Below, one piece after another: positions 20,728 to 32,540 of a DNA stretch of 64,000 bases. How positions within the stretch are numbered: the stretch's first letter is position 1; each line of letters begins with the position of its first letter. The notes under the pieces are model-generated. The model was not told the origin of the DNA, did no database searches, and worked only from the letters and a program-made list of their open reading frames with translations. Source of the DNA: Trifolium pratense (taxonomy: Eukaryota; Streptophyta; Magnoliopsida; Fabales; Fabaceae); NCBI RefSeq assembly GCF_020283565.1, contig NC_060062.1, positions 22,726,127 through 22,790,126 on the forward strand, in the 5' to 3' direction. The position numbers and the translations under genes were made by a program.

Positions 20728-21664
20728 TAGCGCACAAAGAAAATCAAAATTCAAAAACAGATAAAATCTGATTTTTGCACAAATTGAAGTTCATATATCA
20801 CAAAGAAATTTAGGGTTGACCTAGCAAGCATGAGGATAAAATTTCATGATGATCACTTCACGAGCTAGGATGTTGAATCAGACATTAAAAGGTTGTCAGT
20901 TAGAGCACTAAATTTGGGAATTATAAATTGCAATTGCCTTCACTATACTATACACACTGTCCACAAATCCAAAAATTGTTCAGTGTTTCAGTGTTACAGC
21001 CATGGTAAATATTTGCTTTGCTATGCTGGTCCCCAAACAATACACCACTTTTTTTTTTCATATGATAATAATTATTACTTGGTCAGTGTATTTATTTTTG
21101 TAAAAAAAGAATATATAAAAAACTAAAACACAATCATCAAAAACAAAAAAAAATCAAGTAGTAGTACATATTTAATTTTTTACAGTCTTAACTTCGTACT
21201 TTTTTACCTTGACTTACCTTTATGTTTTTGTTTCCATTTTTGGTCATGTATATTTTTTTTTCTTATTATAAAAATTTATTACTTGTTCATTGTATTTATT
21301 TTATAAAAACATACTAGTATCATTTGAACCTTTGACGTACTAGTACATGTGTGCATATTTATTTGGAAGTTACTTTTTTTATTTATTTACAGTAGTCTTA
21401 ACATGCTTTTTACCATGACTTATTTTTTTTGTTTTAATTTTTTATTATTCAGGAAAAGAAGCTCTAATAATTTAGAATTCAGTCAATAGATATAAGCTAG
21501 TTAATTTGTTCAAAAATTGCTTAAGAATCGAATTTGAGTTCTTCTAAACAATTTGGCTTTAGGAGAAATTTATTAATAACTTGAGCTTAATAATTTTAAT
21601 TTGTTAGTTAATTTTAATTTTTTTTTGGTAAACCAAAATATACTCTATGCACAACTAACTAACC

Positions 21665-21878
21665 CACTCAGTTGATTTAGTGGTGTTTGGTTTGGTTATA
21701 GGAGTATGTTTCTCTCAAGATCTCAAGTACAATTTTCTTTTATGTCAATTTTGATGGACTAGTTCATATAGAGCAAAAAAAAAAAACCTCGACTTTAAGT
21801 GGAGCCTCTGCAAGTGGATGGTGAGATTGGTCCCCTCAAATTAGTTGGCCATTGGGCCGGATACCGAGTTTAAAAAAA
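21665..21878 (+). mobile_element. tRNA-derived SINE
   Basis: It shows CACTCAGTTGATTTAGTGGTG near the 5' end (A-box-like), AGATCTCAAGTAC (weak B box), then the characteristic plant SINE body GTGGAGCCTCTGCAAGTGG, GATTGGTCCCCTC and GGCCGGATACCGAGTTTAAAAAAAAA. The A tail ends at 21878. It has no coding capacity. Confidence 0.7.
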
Positions 21879-21879
21879 A

Positions 21880-23268
21880 ATTTCTGCAATGTAACTAAAA
21901 TATATTTAAGGAGTTTTGTTTTTTTGATACATTTTAAGGAGTTTTGTTAGTTAATTTCTACTAATTAATTGAAAATATGAGTACATTTTTTGTTACCATG
22001 TCATGTGTGACATTAAATAAGATACCCCATCTGAGATGGACCTTACACTGCAATTTCAGTCCATGACTTTAATTAAGAGAGTTAATTATTATTACATAAG
22101 ACATGAGAATTAGGGCTTTGGGTTTTGCTTTGTGTGAAATTGGATATTGCAGGCAAAGTGACAAAAACAACATTCAGTAAAGTAGGACTGGTGGGAAAGA
22201 TCCCTTTGTAGCTAAGTTAATAGGACTTTGTTTATGTTATTTCTTTTTCAAATCAGAATATGGTAGGGAAATTAAAAACAGAACAATTTGTATAAGTAAT
22301 AATAAAGTTATGGATTTTCTATTGTTGTAACATGCAATCAATAGATACCTTTTCAATTGGATTAGAAGGACCAATTACATAAAATTTACCTCTTGTTGTG
22401 GTCCCATTCAATTTCTTAAAGTGAGTGTTTGTATTTGAAGGATATTTCAGGTTAAAGTTTATGAAAAATATAATATTGTTTTTTTTTGACAAAATGAAAA
22501 ATATAAAGTTAACATATAAAAGAAAGAAGTTTTTTTTCTTCTAATTTTCTTTTAGATAGAGTTTCTAGTTTTTCTCTCTAAATTTCTCTTAAAAATAAAA
22601 TAAAATCATTTTCTTACTTTTAGTGAAATTTTTATTTTATAGTTTGGATTTTTTATTTTGATATTGGGTTATAGAAATGCTACTTCTAACAAGCATTAGT
22701 TAAATAATGCTGATGCTTTATTACCTAAGTGTGTGTTTGGTTGAGATTTGGCTTAGACTTGCAAATTTTTAGAAAGAGTTTTTCATTTATTTGAGTTCCA
22801 CAATACTCGAGAAATTATTTTCTGCAGTTGCGTGCAGAAGATACTCGATTTATAAAAAAAACACTCTCATAACATAATTTTCAAAAGTTTATTCATACTT
22901 AAGATTTGCGATTAGTTTGACAGAATCATAGTGATTAATCTTTCATCATAATTTTGTAAGCTACATAGCATAGTTTTCGTAAACCGATTTTAGTGTTTTA
23001 TAACATACTAATATATATGTGTTGGTAATAATATGCGAAAATTATAGTGGCTTACCATGAATTTGGTAAACAAAGTGATACCAACTATTCACATAAACAA
23101 GTGCACTAAAAGATGGAGTGTAAAAGAGTTTCATAATCGTATATCATATATGATAGTTGTCGGAGACATTTATTAGGGTTAAAATATGAACACGAGATTC
23201 TCCGCTTCTAATTACTAGGTTACTTGGTAAAAAAAAAATCCTGAAATTTGATTTCTCAATAAGACTTA
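21880..23268. other. AT-rich intergenic DNA, no gene seen
   Basis: No ORF of note, no repeat boundary and no RNA gene was recognised in this stretch. Confidence 0.4.
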
Positions 23269-23606
23269 CTCCATCCGTTTCAAATTACTTGACGTTTTAA
23301 AAAAAATTTATTTTTTTCAAATTTCTTGTCGTTTTGATAATTTAAGGTTATATTTTATCTATTATACCTCATGTAAATTCCAAATATTTAGAAGTTGAAA
23401 CCGAAAAAGATTTAATATATATTTGAAAAAATAGAGTTATTTTTTTTTGTACATAACATATTAAATTTATTGGAAAGAGAAAGTGTGTGCAAAAAAAATA
23501 TTGATGAATTAAAATAAGGGTATAATAGGAAAATAAGGTGCAAAAATACACTTTCTTAATTTCTTGTTTTTTTTCTAAAACGTCAAGTAATTTCAAACGG
23601 AGGGAG
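23269..23606. mobile_element. Stowaway-like MITE (CTCCATCCGTTTCAAATTAC termini)
   Basis: The left terminus CTCCATCCGTTTCAAATTAC pairs with the inverted right terminus GTAATTTCAAACGGAGGGAG, and both are bordered by TA. The interior is AT-rich and does not encode a protein. Confidence 0.85.
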
Positions 23607-23612
23607 TATATA

Positions 23613-23700
23613 GAAACCACTAGATTTGGTCTAGTGATGAAGGGTTTTTATAGTATGTAATAGGTCTTGAGTTCGATTCCCAGCTCACTGTAAACCAAAA
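23613..23700 (+). mobile_element. SINE inserted at the edge of a MITE, 18-bp target duplication
   Basis: AAACGGAGGGAGTATATA lies at 23595-23612 and again at 23701-23718. Between them an 88-bp body has an A-box-like TGGTCTAGTGATGAAGG, a B-box-like GAGTTCGATTCCC and a short A-rich end. The left duplication covers the MITE's right terminus, which gives the order of insertions. Confidence 0.85.
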
Positions 23701-23712
23701 AAACGGAGGGAG

Positions 23713-23713
<1 letters not shown>

Positions 23714-23790
<77 letters not shown>
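23714..23790. repeat. (ATA)n microsatellite
   Basis: About 25 ATA units follow directly on the SINE's right target duplication. Confidence 0.92.
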
Positions 23791-25543
23791 GAGTAGTTTA
23801 TTGCACCAAAAAGAACTAAAAAAAGAAAGAAAAACAAAGGTAAATTCAAATGGGTGAAAGTAAAAGGCTATCTAGCTGTGTTTTCCAAGCAGGGGAAAAA
23901 TCAGCATATGGTAGAACATGGCATAAAAAGTGAATGGATTTTGGATTTATGATCAGCAAAAGTTTGGTGAATCATGAGTGGTTGAAAACATTGCAGAGCA
24001 GTAATAAATTTTTCAATATCGTGGTCAAAAGTCAAAACTACCTTAATAACTTCATTAGTTATGGTTTTCTGTCACTATAGCCTTGCAGTGTTGTGTGTGT
24101 GGCTATGACTCAAACCATATTTATAGGTAGCATGTTTTTATGACCTAGTAATAGTGGTTTTGTGATTTTTAATGATGTTTTCCAAACATGTTTGTTTTAA
24201 AAGTGACTTAAAACTTTAAATTTTTTGTTAGTATTAAATTTCTAGTTCTCAGAAGAAGGAGATCCTGATAATCCAAAGTTCGGCTGCGAAATAAATAAGT
24301 CTGGTCAAAAACGGTTGAAAATTTAAAATGAAAAATTTACTAATAAACTTCAAATTTACTTGTAACAAATCAAGTAAATTTAAATCTAAGCTTACTCAAA
24401 CTTATTATGATATCATAGTATTTTTATAGTAAGGGAAAACAAATTTGTTAACAGAATTAACAAAACAGAATCACAAGATGAAGTATAGAGGTTAGTTTGT
24501 TTATGGTAAGATAGCATGAGCAATTTAATGCACCATGTGCACCTATGCAACAACATGACACTATCATATATAAATGGAATATTATTTAATACCGCAGATT
24601 GCCATCTTTAATTAATTATTTGTTTGTAATGTAAGGAATAATGTATTAATGTATGTTTCGATTCTTTGTGAGTTTGAAAGAATTACGATGAATCACTGTA
24701 ATTTCGACGAATTACTGTAATTTCCTATGCTATATACCTAGGAAAATTTTCTAATCGATCAAGACCAAGGTCAAACCCTTAATGGACTTCACTGAGGAGG
24801 GCGCATGTGGTAACGATGTGCACCACCATCAAGCCGAGGGTTACCCCTTAGCAATCACACATCGTGTGATGATGATCGGATGTATACCAGTGTGAATCAC
24901 TTAATGACCTCAACATATTTTTAAACCAGTTTTTTTTGAAACCTTGAGCTATAAGGAGGACACTTGCACCAAAAAAAAGTACACATTCTATTCTATTGAA
25001 GTTCTCACCCACCTCACTAAACCCTAGCAACCGAAGTGTTTGCAAATACAACATCTCCGCCAAGGAGCACAACTATATCGCCCCTCTTCCATACTTCATA
25101 AACTCTAGCAATCGGTCTTGATCCACTTTGGATCGTGAAAATAAAAGATATTATTACCTTATTGACCTCAAGTTTTCCAAGAAAAAATATATAGTAAGAA
25201 ATGAAGAATTAGGTGGAAATTGAAAATAATACATGATGCAAACAATGTGAGGACCTTAAATTAACCTAAAAGTAAACTGAGGGTAGTTTCCTAATGACAT
25301 CAACAAATTACCATGCCTAACAAGTACACACACATGATGATGATTAAAGAGGATGAGAATATGCACAAAATTGCAGTGAAGGAATATGGTACAATGCAGT
25401 AAACCCGAGAGTACATAATTAATGAGCCAAAGAAATAATTCACCCTTCATAATGAAACAATTTTACTACGTACCTCATCCCATCCACAATAATGGTTGCA
25501 TTTAACGATTATAGATTAAAAATAATAATAAATAATATACCAA

Positions 25544-25582
<39 letters not shown>

Positions 25583-26575
25583 AATAAATTGTGATTTTAT
25601 TATATTATTCATATAATCGTTGGTGTTTTTTATTACCATAAATACAAATTAAAAAATAATATACCTTTGTGTATGTATGTATGTATATCACTAGTATGTG
25701 TATGTATGTATGTATATCAATTAAAAATATGTCGAAATCGAAGGTGACACAGTTAGACATATTTTGTGTGTATGATAAACTTACTTCATGTAGTTTATAG
25801 CTTATATTATTTATTTTATTTTATATTTGTTATTTTAATTGAAAAATATTTAATATTAATTAAACATATTTTTTTATATGTCATTTTATATTTATAATTT
25901 GTCCAACCGTTAATTTTACTAAATACTACAAATTCATTCACCAAATTTATTTGCCATCAACTAATTTATTAGCTATCCTCCATCATATATTATACAGTAA
26001 CTTATTAGTTATCCGCTACAAAGTCATCCGAATAGTATATTAGTTATACGAATAAGATATGTTCAAGTGATTAATAAATTCTTTTTAGAATAAATCGTTC
26101 AAAAAAAGTCTAATTCTAATTTCCTATAAAAACGATTCTTGACTAGACATCACGGTTGAACTCTAGATACGAGAACCGCTTCCCTGATAACAAGAGCGTT
26201 AATTAATATAAAAAGAAAACTAGCATATGTATGATAGTGAGTATTTTATTAGGCCAAGAATGTCAGCATGAGTAGGCCAAGAGGCTGACATCAAAATTTA
26301 ATGACATGAAAAATTGAATAGAGCATGCAATGCAAGCAGAGCCAGAGGGTCCAAGCAAGAATAAAGGGTTACTCAATATTTTGAATCCCAAGAAAAACAA
26401 ACTCTCATTATCCTTTCTGTCTTACCCTAGCTAGATAGCGACACATCAACCCTTATTTTATGTGCAGGTAATCATCACCTATATTCACTGCTTCTGTCTT
26501 TCATGTCATTTTTTTCCATTTTTATTTCCTACTTCTCTCCCATTTTTTATTTCCTCCACACTCTTCTTCACTTTT
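23791..26575. other. Intergenic DNA without a recognised gene
   Basis: It contains a SINE-like stretch near 24238-24310, a TAA microsatellite at 25547-25578 and TATG repeats at 25670-25710. ORFs are short and unsupported. Confidence 0.4.
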
Positions 26576-26652
26576 CATTATATATAGTTCCAATATTCCA
26601 TTCCCTACCACACATAACTTAACTTCTCAACTAGTTTCTAGGTTTTTTCACC

Positions 26653-26754
26653 ATGCAACACTGTTTCATACAACAAATGGTCACAATGTTCTTCTTTATC
26701 ATGGTTCTTCAAGGTGAGGGTTACAATATTCAAGAACAAAGGAAAATGTGGTGA
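26653..26754 (+). CDS. Candidate small secreted peptide or first exon, unrecognised
   Basis: A TATATATAG element (26579-26587) lies about 66 bp before an ATG that opens a 33-codon frame. Residues 8-20 (QMVTMFFFIMVLQ) are hydrophobic, like a signal peptide core. After residue 20 the DNA reads CAAG|GTGAGG, a plausible splice donor, so this could be the first exon of a longer gene whose later exons I cannot find, or a short peptide ending at TGA. I do not recognise the family. The upstream region has a plausible untranslated-leader composition (CT/A-rich). It could equally be chance or a non-coding transcript. Confidence 0.27.
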   Translation: MQHCFIQQMVTMFFFIMVLQGEGYNIQEQRKMW

Positions 26755-26759
26755 ATGTC

Positions 26760-28484
26760 ATGGCGATATCTCTCCTGAGCTTATTCTTCTTACGTTTGTT
26801 TTTTGTTTTCTTTTATTTTATAGATAATTTACAAATTTTCTTGACCTTGCAAGTCCGAGATCTTTAATAATTTTGGTCAAGATTATTTGTAATAAATTTA
26901 GGTGATAATTTTATACATTAGAGTTTTTTTAATACATCTCGTGTATTATTCTCTCTCACTTGAGTTTCATAGTTTATTTCAGGGTTTCTTTTAGCATATA
27001 AGTTATTTTAATTTGTAACATCTTTTGTACAACAAGATGTATTAATTATTCCTCCTAAGTTTGAAGGAGTTATTGTAAGGAATTTGTCATAATAAAAAAA
27101 GTTATTTAAGGAATTGCTATGTGCTATGTAATTGTTTCGTTTAGAGTAGCTTTGACCTATATCCCCTTATTTTCCTAAAGTTCTTTCAGTTTTTCAACTA
27201 TATATGATATGTGTAGAATCACCTCTTTTACTGAACCTCATGAACTTTATTGTTTTCACTTCTTATTAGTGGATTTTGATTCTGCATTGCAAGTTATATA
27301 TTATATTATATGGTTACCAAAGAACATTGAGGAAGAAAAACAAATAAAAGAAAGGAAGAAGAAGAAATTAAGTTTTCATGAGGAGAAAATCTAATATATT
27401 TTAGCATTTTCAGAAGAAGTAAAAAAATAAATGAAGAATAAGATAATCTAAATAAAAGAAGAAAAAAGTGTTTGAATGGATATTATTGGCCTTACTCTAA
27501 TCAAGAATAAACTGATTTTTGTCGTGTCAGAAAAAGATTGTGAACAAAAGAAATCCATGCAAATTCTAGTGTCTATGTGAGTTTTAGTGTTTGTTTTCAG
27601 CTCCTTGTAGATCAAATAGCCTATAAATTTGTCAAACAAACATTAAAATTTGTTAGTAATTATATGAAAAAATAATTAAATAATATTTACTTTTTAAATT
27701 ATTAAAAGATGTAATATTTTTTGTGAGTGCAACCAAATAGCGAGTTTAAACTTTTGAGATCACACAAGAATTATTCCATCGTCAGATTACCGGTGAATTT
27801 GCCAAAAAAAACCAATGTACCGATTCGCCTCACAATAAATATGCTCAAGCTCACAGATTTTGAGTGTTTCGAAAGTTAGTCATATTGATCACAACGGCAG
27901 AATCCTTCTCAACAAGATACGATATTAAAGCCTAGATTACATGTTGATCTAAAAGGACCAAAATCCATAATTTGGCCATATCTAAAGTGAATCAACCAAG
28001 GTTACACATAAAACCACGAAGGGTTTATTTGAGAGAGAAATTTTGGAGGGTTTTGAATGAGAGGTTTTTGCAGAGCTAGTCTAAGTTTTAATATATATAT
28101 TTAAAATTTTATAAAAAATATAATAAAAGAATAAATAATATATATAACAATTCAATCATGCTTCATTTATTTTATAGAAATCTTTTATAGCTTGCTTAAT
28201 TTAAAAAGGACCTTAAGAAATTGAAATTTGAATCCCCTAATACCACACAAATCGAGAGATCAATATTTCTAAAGTTTGATAAATAAAAAAATTGAACTCC
28301 TAAAATTGAAACCGATTAATAAAACTACTACAATATAGATTTTGGCTTATGACTAAAAAAAGAGGACTAATAAATCTTACGAGAATGGTCTCACCAGAAT
28401 AGCAAGAATTTGCTGATCATGTCCTTTTTTTTTTTTTGGATAAATTGAAATCTATTATTAGTTCAAGGTTTTCTAATCAATCTA
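26760..28484. other. AT-rich intergenic DNA, no gene seen
   Basis: No supported ORF and no repeat with clear borders was found. Confidence 0.4.
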
Positions 28485-28811
28485 CTCCCTCTGTGCCAAC
28501 ATGTAAGATCTGGTTGACTACTACATGTACACTAATGCATAATTTTGATCACTAATCTCATTGTCTATTTGTAAAAATTATAAAAACTTGATTTTTTTTT
28601 ATTTATAATGTTGGCAATGAGGATCGAACCTAGGATCTCCTGCATACTATCCAAGCCCCTCATCACTAGACCAATACTCATCAAAACAAATCAAACAATA
28701 TTTCATATGCTAATGTTTACATCTATATGTTATTAAAAAAATACAATCAAAACAAGCTAAATGAATAGTACATTTAATCAAAGTATGTCTTATATATTGG
28801 GACGGAGGGAG
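28485..28811. mobile_element. Stowaway-like MITE interrupted by a SINE
   Basis: Termini CTACTCCCTCTG/CGGAGGGAGTAG match in inverted orientation and are next to TA. The interior aligns with 20467-20727, but 82 extra bases (28592-28673) interrupt it at the point where the sister copy is continuous. Confidence 0.82.
28592..28673 (-). mobile_element. SINE inside the MITE, minus strand
   Basis: In reverse it reads TGGTCTAGTGATGAGGGG (A box), then TAGGTTCGATCC (B box) and ends in an A-rich tail. It is the same family as 23613-23700. The uninterrupted MITE at 20467 supplies the empty site. Confidence 0.8.
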
Positions 28812-29890
28812 TAGATTTTACTTCGATTGACACTCTAATACAAATCAAAGAAAATAGAATCAACTCATAAGTGATCAATTTATGAAAAGCATTAAAATCA
28901 AGATTGATTGAATGATCATAATATTCATACAATTACATCAAATCTCAAACTCAATTACATAATTCAGTTACATCATAATCAAAATCACCTAAAGTACTAA
29001 TCAAGGGGATTTAGTGACAATGGTGAAGATTGATCTTGCAAGGAGTGAATTAGATCCAAGCTTCATCATGGATCTTCAAAGGTATGGTAGAAAGCTTCAA
29101 TGATGATGGAAGAAGATGCTTCAGTGGTGGAATAATGGTCAATTTCGTATCAAATTACCTTCAAACAAAATTTCAATTTGCCTTTTTATAGCCGGATCTG
29201 GATTTGAAGCTGCGCCACACGCCACTTACCATTAGTTACTACAAAACTCATTTCATTTTTCATACGAAAAATGCTAAATGTAGCGAAATATGTTTTTTTG
29301 ACTTAAAATGTAGCGAAATATATATCACGAGGATTTCACGAGTGACATGGCGACAGTTTGTGTACCGTTGTATCCACTCTTTTGACTTTCAACTTTTCAA
29401 TTCCTTTCCTTTCACCGTTAAAAACCAAAAACTTTTTAATTCCTTTTTTCTTTTGTTGAAATTTCCAATTCCCTTTTCACTTCATTGATTTTTCCCCTCT
29501 CAAAATTTCTTGTCTTTGTTCTTGATTGTGCAACTTAATTACTCGTTCAAATTTCTCTGAATTGATTTCTTTCATATGTATAAGATTCATTAGTTTTTCT
29601 TGATTTCTACTAATTTTCATGAAGATGACTGATTCTTTTGACCATTGGAACAGATGAATTTGCTCCTTCACTGCCTTTAGTTTCTTCCATTTTCTTTTAC
29701 ATTCAATTTTTGTTGAAGAAACCTTTTCCCCCCTTGATTTGTTTTCGTTTAGTTTGTTTCTCAATTTGATTTCTCTCAATCAGTATATGTCAGTGATGTG
29801 AGATTATTAGGGTGGTATCATGATATGTGTTTTGCCATGTTTCATGGTTGTATGGATTAGTCTATGGATTAGTCGGCAAAAGCAAAAGTA
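28812..29890. other. Intergenic DNA with a CT-rich, leader-like stretch
   Basis: From about 29370 to 29780 the plus strand is pyrimidine-rich with TTTGACTTTC and TTTCTTGTC words, like a plant promoter or 5' UTR, but no coding exon follows before the LINE. The minus-strand 100-residue ORF across it is Lys/Glu-rich only because the other strand is CT-rich. Confidence 0.4.
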
Positions 29891-29891
29891 A

Positions 29892-32540
29892 AGTGGAGCG
29901 GCAAATGGTTGCAATTGCCCAATATATTTTCCTTCGCATTTCGAGTCTCATTTTAAGGCTCCTAATGTGGAAAGGCCTGGGGTTGACAACCTTCAGTTTA
30001 AAAGATTGAACCAGGTGGAGTGTGTTTCATTAATCAAACCGTTCACGGAGGAGGAGGTGAAGACCGCTGTGTGGGATTGTGATAGTTACAAAAGTCCCGG
30101 TCCTGATGGGATTAATTTTGGTTTTATAAAAGACTTCTGGGCGGAGTTGCGGGTCGACATTTTGCGTTTTCTATCGGAATTTCATCGTAACGGGAAGTTG
30201 TCTAAGGGTATTAATTCCACTTTCATAGCTTTGATTCCAAAGATAGATAGCCCACAAAGGTTGAATGACTTTCGCCCTATTTCGCTTGTGGGATGCCTTT
30301 ATAAAATTCTTGCTAAAGTTTTAGCGAATAGGTTGCGTCTAGTGATTGGGAGTGTGATTTCTGAGTCTCAGTCTGCGTTTGTGAAGAATAGGCAAATCCT
30401 TGATGGTATTCTTATTGCTAATGAGGCTGTGGATGAGGCGCGGCGATCTAAGAAGGAACTCATGCTGTTCAAGGTTGATTTCGAGAAAGCCTATGACTCA
30501 GTGGATTGGGGCTACTTGGATGATGTCATGGGGAGAATGGCTTTTCCAACTTTGTGGAAGAAGTGGATTAGAGAGTGTGTTTGTACGGCTACGGCGTCTG
30601 TGTTAGTCAATGGTAGTCCGACTGATGAATTCTCTCTGAGGCGTGGTCTTCGGCAAGGCGATCCGTTGTCTCCTTTTCTTTTTCTCCTTGTTGCTGAGGG
30701 CCTTAATGTGCTTATGGAGGCTATGGTATCGCGTAACTTGTTCACAGGGTATAGTATTGGCGAGCATAATCCGATATCGGTGTCTCACCTTCAGTTTGCG
30801 GATGACACTCTCCTGTTGGGGGTCAAAAGTTGGGCAAACGTTAGGGCCCTGCGAGCTGTTCTTGTGCTGTTCGAAACTATGTCGGGTCTGAAAGTTAATT
30901 TTAATAAAAGCATGTTGGTTGGTGTTAATATTTCTGATTCTTGGTTAGGTGAAGCTGCGTCTGCTCTGTGTTGTAAAGTGGGAAAGATCCCTTTTCTTTA
31001 TCTGGGTCTTCAGATTGGGGGCGATCCGAGGCGTCTAAGTTTTTGGGATTCGGTGCTGACTCGTATAAAGAATAGATTATCTGGGTGGAAGAGTCGCTTC
31101 TTGTCTTTTGGTGGTCGTCTGGTTTTGTTAAAGTCTGTCTTGACCTCTTTGCCTGTCTATGCTCTTTCCTTCTTCAAAGCTCCCTCAGGTATTATTTCCT
31201 CTATTGAATCTTTTTTTAATAAATTTTTTTGGGGGGGTTGTGAGGAATCTAGGAAAATTTCTTGGGTTAGTTGGAAGACTATTTGTTTACCTAAGGAGAG
31301 TGGAGGTTTGGGGGTGAGGCGGTTGTGGGAGTTTAACCAGGCTCTTCTAGGCAAGTGGTGTTGGAGGTTGTTGGTGGACCGTGAGGGGTTGTGGTTTAGA
31401 GTGCTGGCAGCTCGGTATGGAGTTGAGGGAGGTAGACTTCGGGATGTCGGGCGGAGAGGGTCGTTGTGGTGGAGGGAGATAGTGCGTATTAGGGAGGGAA
31501 GTGGTGAGCCAAGGGGCGGGTGGTTTAGGGAGCATGTTGTGAGGAGGGTGGGGGACGGGTCAGAGACTTTTTTCTGGACCGATCCCTGGGTGGATGGGAC
31601 TCCTTTGTGTGAGCGGTTTGGGCGGCTGTTTGAGTTGACGGCGACCAAATCACGCACGGTGGCTGAGATGTTTGCTTTAGGGTGGGGTGCAGATGGTGCG
31701 GCGTGGGAGTGGCGGAGACAGTTGAGGGCGTGGGAGGAGGAGATGTTAGGAGAGTGTCAGTCTTTACTTCTTACCATTTCCTTGCAGGCTCTATCTTTAG
31801 ACAGGTGGCAGTGGCGCCTTGATCCTGATGCAGGTTATACGGTTAGGGGAGCTTATCAAGTTTTGATATCTCATGCTTTGGTTACTATGGACGTTGCGGA
31901 TAATCTGGTCTGGCATCCTCAGGTTCCTTTGAAGGTCTCCATCTTCGCGTGGCGTTTATTGCGCGACAGGTTGCCCACGAGGGTAAATTTGGTTACTCGA
32001 CGGGTTTTATCTTCTACAGCATGCACTTGCGCTTTTGGATGTCACGAGGCTGAGTCGGCATTTCACTTATTCATCTCCTGCAGGATTGTGAGCTCTCTTT
32101 GGGATTTAGTGCGAGCATGGATTGACATTCCTTTGGTGGACTTTACTACACTACGGAGTCACTTTATCCAGTTTACATGTTCAGCAGGTGTTTCACGAGC
32201 GCGCCGATCATTTTTACAGCTCATCTGGCTTGTGTGTGTGTGGGTAGTTTGGACGGAGAGAAATCATCGATTGTTTACAGGCTCAGCAGAGACGCCCCTC
32301 ATTTTGTTGGACAAGGTCAAGCTGTTCTCCTTTAGGTGGTTGAAGTCGACGAGTATTACGTTAGCTTTAAACTACCATAGCTGGTGGTCTAGTCCTATGC
32401 TTTGTCTGGGCTTTGTATGATTTGCTTATGTTTCTGGTTTCTCTAACTCTTTGTAAACTTTTGTAGTCTACCTCGGTACGTCTTGTGCTGGGGAGGCTGA
32501 TTATGTTAATATATTTCATTTTGGCTTGTTCAAAAAAAAA
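29892..32540 (+). mobile_element. 5'-truncated LINE (L1-like) retrotransposon
   Basis: The frame of the reverse transcriptase is open from 29892, right after an in-frame TAA. The endonuclease domain and ORF1 that should precede it are missing. The element ends in a short A run (32531-32538) after TTCATTTTGGCTTG. Target duplications could not be identified with confidence. The uninterrupted frame shows it is much younger than the copy at 17152-18177. Confidence 0.85.
29967..32420 (+). CDS. LINE reverse transcriptase with C-terminal zf-RVT region (partial ORF2)
   Basis: The frame covers 817 codons from a GTG at 29967; there is no natural start because the 5' end is truncated. Reverse transcriptase motifs appear in order: SPGPDGI (about residue 45), LIPKID and NDFRPISLVGCLYKILAKVLANRL, SQSAFVKNRQILDG, FKVDFEKAYDSV with the first catalytic Asp at about 171, LRQGDPLSPFLF, and the FADD box at 277-280. 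Downstream are the L-YLG-Q-GG and W-SRFLSFGGRL motifs. The last part from about residue 648 (WHPQVPLKVSIFAWRLL) is the zf-RVT segment with several Cys and His. The enzyme would copy element RNA at a nicked target. Without the endonuclease domain this copy cannot retrotranspose on its own. The base composition is richer in GC than the surroundings, as in other LINEs. Confidence 0.92.
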   Translation: MERPGVDNLQFKRLNQVECVSLIKPFTEEEVKTAVWDCDSYKSPGPDGINFGFIKDFWAELRVDILRFLSEFHRNGKLSKGINSTFIALIPKIDSPQRLNDFRPISLVGCLYKILAKVLANRLRLVIGSVISESQSAFVKNRQILDGILIANEAVDEARRSKKELMLFKVDFEKAYDSVDWGYLDDVMGRMAFPTLWKKWIRECVCTATASVLVNGSPTDEFSLRRGLRQGDPLSPFLFLLVAEGLNVLMEAMVSRNLFTGYSIGEHNPISVSHLQFADDTLLLGVKSWANVRALRAVLVLFETMSGLKVNFNKSMLVGVNISDSWLGEAASALCCKVGKIPFLYLGLQIGGDPRRLSFWDSVLTRIKNRLSGWKSRFLSFGGRLVLLKSVLTSLPVYALSFFKAPSGIISSIESFFNKFFWGGCEESRKISWVSWKTICLPKESGGLGVRRLWEFNQALLGKWCWRLLVDREGLWFRVLAARYGVEGGRLRDVGRRGSLWWREIVRIREGSGEPRGGWFREHVVRRVGDGSETFFWTDPWVDGTPLCERFGRLFELTATKSRTVAEMFALGWGADGAAWEWRRQLRAWEEEMLGECQSLLLTISLQALSLDRWQWRLDPDAGYTVRGAYQVLISHALVTMDVADNLVWHPQVPLKVSIFAWRLLRDRLPTRVNLVTRRVLSSTACTCAFGCHEAESAFHLFISCRIVSSLWDLVRAWIDIPLVDFTTLRSHFIQFTCSAGVSRARRSFLQLIWLVCVWVVWTERNHRLFTGSAETPLILLDKVKLFSFRWLKSTSITLALNYHSWWSSPMLCLGFV

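Noticed and set aside
24848..25072. 74-residue minus-strand ORF
   Set aside because: It has a hydrophobic stretch but no family resemblance, start context or exon structure that I could support.
29477..29779. Lys/Glu-rich 100-residue minus-strand ORF
   Set aside because: Composition is explained by the CT-rich opposite strand; no domain.
31157..31657. 166-residue minus-strand ORF
   Set aside because: It is antisense to the LINE reverse transcriptase frame, which has clear conserved motifs.
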